Positions 60,846 through 64,000 of a stretch of DNA of 64,000 nt are shown here, one piece after another. A program made the translations under genes and the position numbers. The stretch's first letter is position 1. Each line of letters opens with the position of its first letter. The notes under the pieces are model-generated. The model ran no database searches. It was not told the origin of the DNA and was given only the letters and a program-made list of their open reading frames with translations. Source of the DNA: Oscillospiraceae bacterium (GTDB lineage: Bacteria > Bacillota > Clostridia > Oscillospirales > Ruminococcaceae); the NCBI GenBank assembly GCA_020024285.1, contig JAHHTZ010000009.1:1-64000 (forward strand), given 5' to 3'.

Positions 60846-61841
60846 ATGGAAATTTTACAGAAAAACTTCTACGAGCTTTTCATGGAGCCGCCCGATTCGG
60901 AGGAAGCGCTCTTTGCAGCCGTTCAAAAGGATATGGCGCTGACCGATCCCGATTGGCTGAAACGCTGCAAGCCTGCGCCTAAAGAAGATATAGAGCACCT
61001 GGAAAATACCCTTCTGGAACGGTTTGGACGGGGCATCCCATCCTCCTATCGAATCTATTTGGAGCTTATGGGCGAGAGAGACGGCGGATTGGTTTCCAAG
61101 CAAGTGGATGGTCCGGAGTTCTGGAATTATTTTAGGGGAGACAATATGGCGCAGGGTGCAGTGCGCCATATGGAAGAAATAGACGAACTTCGGGTTCTGA
61201 TTGCACGCAATACACAGAAACCATTCCCTATACCGCCCTTTTGGAATTATTATTACACTATGTTCACCGGAGAGGGATGGGGCTTCTCTCCCAAAACAGA
61301 AGACCCAGATCAAATCGTGCAAGCAGATGGGATAGAAGATTACTTTCTCACCCACGATACGTTCTCCCAATTCTTGTTTTATTGTGTCTATGAGACGATC
61401 CCAGCCCAGATTTGGAGGAATGCCGCAGAGTTTGAAGGACAACTCTATTCCTTGCCGGAGGAGCAGGGGATACATTGCGTGTATATGTCTGTAACATATC
61501 CCAAAGAGTGGAGTTTTCCAGATCCAACATTGCTGGTATGTTTTTTAGAAGAAATTGAAGCAGCCTGCTCCCTTGAAGAATGCTGGTTCAGCAGCCGGAA
61601 GGAACTGCATTTGTCTGATGTGGACAATATTGTTACGGAGCGCCCATATAAGTTTGCACGGTATGTGGCGTGTCAGTCCTTTGCCAATCTGACTGTTTCC
61701 ATGAGATTTGAAGAATATTACGAAACAATACGAGTTACGATTGTGAGTCAGGACAGCGGCTGCACCAAGTGGATGGTGAATGAAATCTTAAAGCGGACGA
61801 CCCTCATAGAGGGGGCGTTTACCATCAAATGTATGGAGTAA
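60846..61841 (+). CDS. SUKH-like protein, paralogue of the gene at 10828
   Basis: A soluble 331-residue protein. IPSSYRIYLELMGERDGG is the SUKH-type motif. It matches the protein encoded at 10828-11820 along its full length, in the same order: CKPAPKEDIEHLE, FRGDNMAQGA, IPPFWNYYYTMF, GWGFSPK, PKEW, LEECWFSSRKE, RYVACQSFANLTVSM and LKRTTLIE. The 3' flanking TTTCGAGTGAAGT is also shared. The GC content is higher and the wording more regular than the 10.8-kb copy, which may mean different times of arrival. The start follows AAAGGATGGGGAATAT. No toxin gene is near. Confidence 0.62.
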   Translation: MEILQKNFYELFMEPPDSEEALFAAVQKDMALTDPDWLKRCKPAPKEDIEHLENTLLERFGRGIPSSYRIYLELMGERDGGLVSKQVDGPEFWNYFRGDNMAQGAVRHMEEIDELRVLIARNTQKPFPIPPFWNYYYTMFTGEGWGFSPKTEDPDQIVQADGIEDYFLTHDTFSQFLFYCVYETIPAQIWRNAAEFEGQLYSLPEEQGIHCVYMSVTYPKEWSFPDPTLLVCFLEEIEAACSLEECWFSSRKELHLSDVDNIVTERPYKFARYVACQSFANLTVSMRFEEYYETIRVTIVSQDSGCTKWMVNEILKRTTLIEGAFTIKCME

Positions 61842-61871
61842 ATATGCACACAATTTCGAGTGAAGTTCTGC

Positions 61872-61908
61872 AAAGCAGGAAATCTTTTTCAAGGTTTCCT
61901 GCTTTTTT
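61872..61908 (+). terminator. Intrinsic terminator of the SUKH-like gene
   Basis: AAAGCAGGAAA (61872-61882) pairs with TTTCCTGCTTT (61895-61905), followed by more T's. Confidence 0.85.
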
Positions 61909-61942
61909 GTGTTCTCTTTTCTGAATCATAAATTAAAACGAC

Positions 61943-61974
61943 AAAAAGAGCAAGTCATTCGACTTGCTCTTTTT
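61943..61974. terminator. Terminator of the tRNA-Arg gene
   Basis: A perfect 14-bp stem (61943-61956 with 61961-61974) with a four-base loop ends the minus-strand tRNA transcript three bases after its CCA. Confidence 0.87.
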
Positions 61975-61977
61975 GCT

Positions 61978-62054
61978 TGGCGCGCTTGAAGGGACTCGAA
62001 CCCCCGACCTACTGGTTCGTAGCCAGTCACTCTATCCAGCTGAGCTACAAGCGC
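61978..62054 (-). tRNA. tRNA-Arg (anticodon ACG)
   Basis: The 77-nt minus-strand sequence folds as a full cloverleaf: acceptor GCGCTTG with CAAGCGC, anticodon stem ACTGG/CCAGT with loop CTACGAA (anticodon ACG, read as inosine at position 34), and a T-arm with GGTTCGAGTCC. CCA is encoded. It reads CGU/CGC/CGA. tRNA genes are frequent integration sites, but no integrase or direct repeat was found here. Confidence 0.97.
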
Positions 62055-62214
62055 ATATGCTGTTTGAATCAGCTTTATTACTATACCATACAAGAGAATG
62101 CTTGTCAACACTTTCGGAACATTTTTCCGAAAAAAATCTATAATGGTGATGATGTCGGATGAGGAGCACTCTCTTTGCATCCGAAACTATATTAAAAGGA
62201 GGAACGGGAATTTG

Positions 62215-63006
62215 ATGCAATACTTAGAACATCTTCACCCTGTCACAGCGACCCTATTGTCCACCCTGTTTACATGGGGGGTCACCGCAGCCGGAGCCGC
62301 AGTTGTATTCTTTTTTCGGACCGTAAACAAAAAAATCATGGATCTGTTTCTTGGATTTGGTGCAGGCGTGATGATCGCCGCCAGCTTCTGGTCACTTTTA
62401 GCCCCTGCAATCGAATTGGATACGGAGCTTGGGCATGTCGGATGGCTGATCCCTGCAGTCGGGTTTGCAGGAGGGGGCGCCTTTGTGGTGCTGGCAGATC
62501 GGCTGATGGATCGGGCATCGCAAAGCCGATGCAGTGATCTTCCAAAATGGAAAAGAAGTATTTTGCTTGTGAGCGCCATCACGATCCACAACATTCCGGA
62601 GGGAATGGCGGTCGGTGTTGCATTTGGGGGAGCAGCCTTGGGCGTTCAGGGAACCAGTATGACAGCAGCTGTTTTGCTTGCACTGGGGATCGGACTTCAA
62701 AATTTCCCGGAAGGTGCAGCCGTATCACTTCCCCTGCGCAGGGACGGGTGCAGCCGTGCAAAGAGCTTTTTCTACGGTCAGGCAAGCGGATTTGTGGAGC
62801 CGGTAGCCGGTTTGCTGGGCGTTTTGGCAGCACTTGCGTTGAGAAATGTTCTGCCGTTCTTCCTATCGTTTGCTGCCGGTGCAATGATCGCAGTAGTCAG
62901 CGGCGATTTGATCCCCGAATCTGCAAACACAAATAAAAATCTGGCTGTTGTGGGCGTTGTGATTGGATTTATCGTGATGATGACGCTGGACGTTGCGCTG
63001 GGGTAA
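62215..63006 (+). CDS. ZIP family divalent metal transporter
   Basis: A 263-residue protein with about eight membrane segments. The ZIP metal motifs HNIPEG (helix 4) and NFPEG (helix 5) are intact, as in GufA/ZupT-like members, which import zinc, iron or manganese. A cytoplasmic loop (RASQSRCSDLPKWKRS) replaces the usual His-rich loop. The start ATG at 62215 follows AAAAGGAGGAACGGGAATTTG; a TTG three bases earlier is an alternative. It is monocistronic. Confidence 0.88.
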   Translation: MQYLEHLHPVTATLLSTLFTWGVTAAGAAVVFFFRTVNKKIMDLFLGFGAGVMIAASFWSLLAPAIELDTELGHVGWLIPAVGFAGGGAFVVLADRLMDRASQSRCSDLPKWKRSILLVSAITIHNIPEGMAVGVAFGGAALGVQGTSMTAAVLLALGIGLQNFPEGAAVSLPLRRDGCSRAKSFFYGQASGFVEPVAGLLGVLAALALRNVLPFFLSFAAGAMIAVVSGDLIPESANTNKNLAVVGVVIGFIVMMTLDVALG

Positions 63007-63077
63007 TTTTCTGATTTTATCCAAAAAGGAAATTATCCAAAGGGAAACAAATCGAATAACTTGTAAAAAGATACGTT

Positions 63078-63131
63078 TTCGTATAATATAAAGACAGTGA
63101 AGCAGCCGACTCTGCCAAAGGGCTCGGCTGC
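63078..63131 (+). promoter_or_regulatory. Promoter and leader hairpin of pyrKD
   Basis: A TATAAT element lies near 63083-63088. The leader then holds a perfect 8-bp GC-rich hairpin, GCAGCCGA (63102-63109) with TCGGCTGC (63124-63131), 20 bp before the pyrK start. It does not show the PyrR binding-loop consensus or a U-run. Confidence 0.45.
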
Positions 63132-63150
63132 GATGATGGGAGGAAATAAT

Positions 63151-63924
63151 GTGGCACACATTCAAGGAGAATATCCAATCATACAGGTAAAAGAAGGGGC
63201 TATGGTGGATTATACGATCCTATGTCCCGAAATGGCACAGCAGGCGAAGGCAGGACAGTTTGTTCATATCCGTGTACCGGGCTTTACCCTGCGCCGTCCG
63301 ATTTCCATTTGTGAAGTGGACAAGGCTGCCGGAACCCTGCGCATCCTCTTCGATATCCGCGGAGAGGGAACAAAAGTGCTGGCAGGATGCAAGGAGGGCG
63401 ACCTGATCGACGTGATGGGTCCATTGGGAAATGGATTCGATCTGCTCGACCCGCAGAAAAAAGCAGTGGTTGTCGGCGGAGGAATCGGCGTTCCACCAAT
63501 GCTTGAAACAGCAAAGCATTACAAAGAAAACGCAACCGCCATCCTCGGATTCCGAAACAAAGATCTTGTCGTTCTCACAAAGGACTTTGAAGAAAACCGC
63601 TGTCCTGTGATGCTCTGCACAGACGATGGCTCTTTGGGACATCATGGCCTTGTGACAGATCTTCTCAAAAAGAGGATCGAAGAAGGTCCGGTTGATATTG
63701 TTTATGCCTGCGGACCGAAAATCATGCTTAAATTTGTAGCTAAAATGTGCCAGGAGCACGGAATCCGCTGTCAGGTTTCTCTGGAAGAGCGCATGGGCTG
63801 CGGCGTGGGCGCATGTCTTGTTTGTGCCTGCAAAACCAAAAAGGAAAACGGGGAAGAAACTTACAGCCATGTCTGCAAGAACGGTCCGGTATTTGAATCA
63901 GAAAAGGTGGTATTCGATGAGTAA
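63151..63924 (+). CDS. pyrK: Dihydroorotate dehydrogenase electron-transfer subunit PyrK
   Basis: The FAD and [2Fe-2S] subunit of class 1B dihydroorotate dehydrogenase, which passes electrons from orotate formation to NAD+. In 257 residues: FAD region GFTLRRPISICEVD, NAD region VVVGGGIGVPPMLETAKHY, and the C-terminal cluster motif ERMGCGVGACLVCACKTK followed by another Cys in SHVCKNGP. Length is normal. The start is GTG at 63151 after GGAGGAAATAAT. It overlaps pyrD by eight bases, so the two subunits are translationally coupled. Confidence 0.95.
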   Translation: MAHIQGEYPIIQVKEGAMVDYTILCPEMAQQAKAGQFVHIRVPGFTLRRPISICEVDKAAGTLRILFDIRGEGTKVLAGCKEGDLIDVMGPLGNGFDLLDPQKKAVVVGGGIGVPPMLETAKHYKENATAILGFRNKDLVVLTKDFEENRCPVMLCTDDGSLGHHGLVTDLLKKRIEEGPVDIVYACGPKIMLKFVAKMCQEHGIRCQVSLEERMGCGVGACLVCACKTKKENGEETYSHVCKNGPVFESEKVVFDE

Positions 63925-64000
63925 TTTGAATGTAACAGTTGCAGGAGTTTCCTTTAAGAATCCACTGATCACAGCATCCGGCTGCTATGGATTCGGACGC
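63917..64000 (+). CDS. pyrD: Dihydroorotate dehydrogenase PyrD (class 1B), partial
   Basis: The first 28 codons of the catalytic subunit are inside the window and run off its right end: MSNLNVTVAGVSFKNPLITA followed by SGCYGFGR, which matches the start of class 1B PyrD. Translation is coupled to pyrK by an eight-base overlap. The rest of the gene, with the FMN and active-site motifs, lies beyond the window. Confidence 0.92.
   Translation, partial: MSNLNVTVAGVSFKNPLITASGCYGFGR

Noticed and set aside
61978..62054. Integration site at tRNA-Arg
   Set aside because: No integrase gene, direct repeat of the tRNA end or compositional island was found beside it.
61977..62162. Short plus-strand frame over the tRNA
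   Set aside because: It reads through the complement of tRNA-Arg, which folds perfectly; such frames are a common artefact.

Overview
The window looks like a chromosomal segment of a strictly anaerobic, spore-forming member of the Clostridia, probably an Oscillospiraceae/Ruminococcaceae-type gut or rumen bacterium. The basis is the gene set: an oxygen-sensitive class III ribonucleotide reductase, an alpha/beta-type small acid-soluble spore protein, a SpoIIQ-like peptidase, the IscU-like/GGGtGRT pair, a MurT/GatD-like pair, the dgt-dnaG-rpoD order, Gram-positive Shine-Dalgarno sites (AGGAGG) and many short intrinsic terminators. No rRNA, CRISPR array, intact prophage or insertion sequence was found. 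One tRNA gene (Arg, anticodon ACG) is present. The genus is not determined.

Layout. 0-7 kb: nrdDG with a candidate double NrdR box, exonuclease III, and the IscU-like/GGGtGRT operon. 6.5-13.5 kb: typA, an acyltransferase-like membrane protein, two SUKH-like genes, a DUF4358 lipoprotein and a membrane-anchored protein. 13.6-20 kb: clpB, a ribbon-helix-helix protein divergent from a ChrB-N-like protein, two unknown genes and a SASP. 20-24.7 kb: a large secreted surface protein, a metallophore-type binding lipoprotein and an orphan ABC ATPase. 24.9-34.5 kb: an EF-G-2-like GTPase, murT-gatD, a patatin and a GntR/ABC operon with its own operator. 34.5-42 kb, mostly minus strand: prs, rlmH, walJ, murA, corA, phosphoglucomutase. 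42-50.3 kb, plus strand: comM, yitT, rpmE, an IMPACT protein, a dgt gene broken by an amber codon, dnaG, rpoD, rrf2. 51-55 kb: an AlgI/DHHW/DctP-like operon for surface-polymer acylation. 55-56 kb: an AT-rich accessory patch. 56-64 kb: SpoIIQ-like peptidase, split TauE/SafE transporter, tcdA, 6S RNA, DUF1292, a large non-coding transcription unit, a third SUKH-like gene, tRNA-Arg, a ZIP transporter and pyrK-pyrD.

The most interesting element is the unit at about 59.47-60.28 kb. A near-consensus promoter (TTGACA, 17 bp, TATACT) and a 16-bp terminator hairpin enclose about 780 nt with no credible gene but many perfect hairpins. This resembles the large ornate bacterial RNA classes (ROOL, GOLLD, OLE) or a new class. 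Other notable points are a GatD homologue that has lost its catalytic Cys and His while its MurT partner has diverged in the matching region, the in-frame amber codon in dgt, a complete 6S RNA unit, several structured 5' leaders (pgcA, corA, pyrK), and SUKH-like paralogues 50 kb apart with no visible toxin. Functions are inferred from motifs read by eye; no database search was run.
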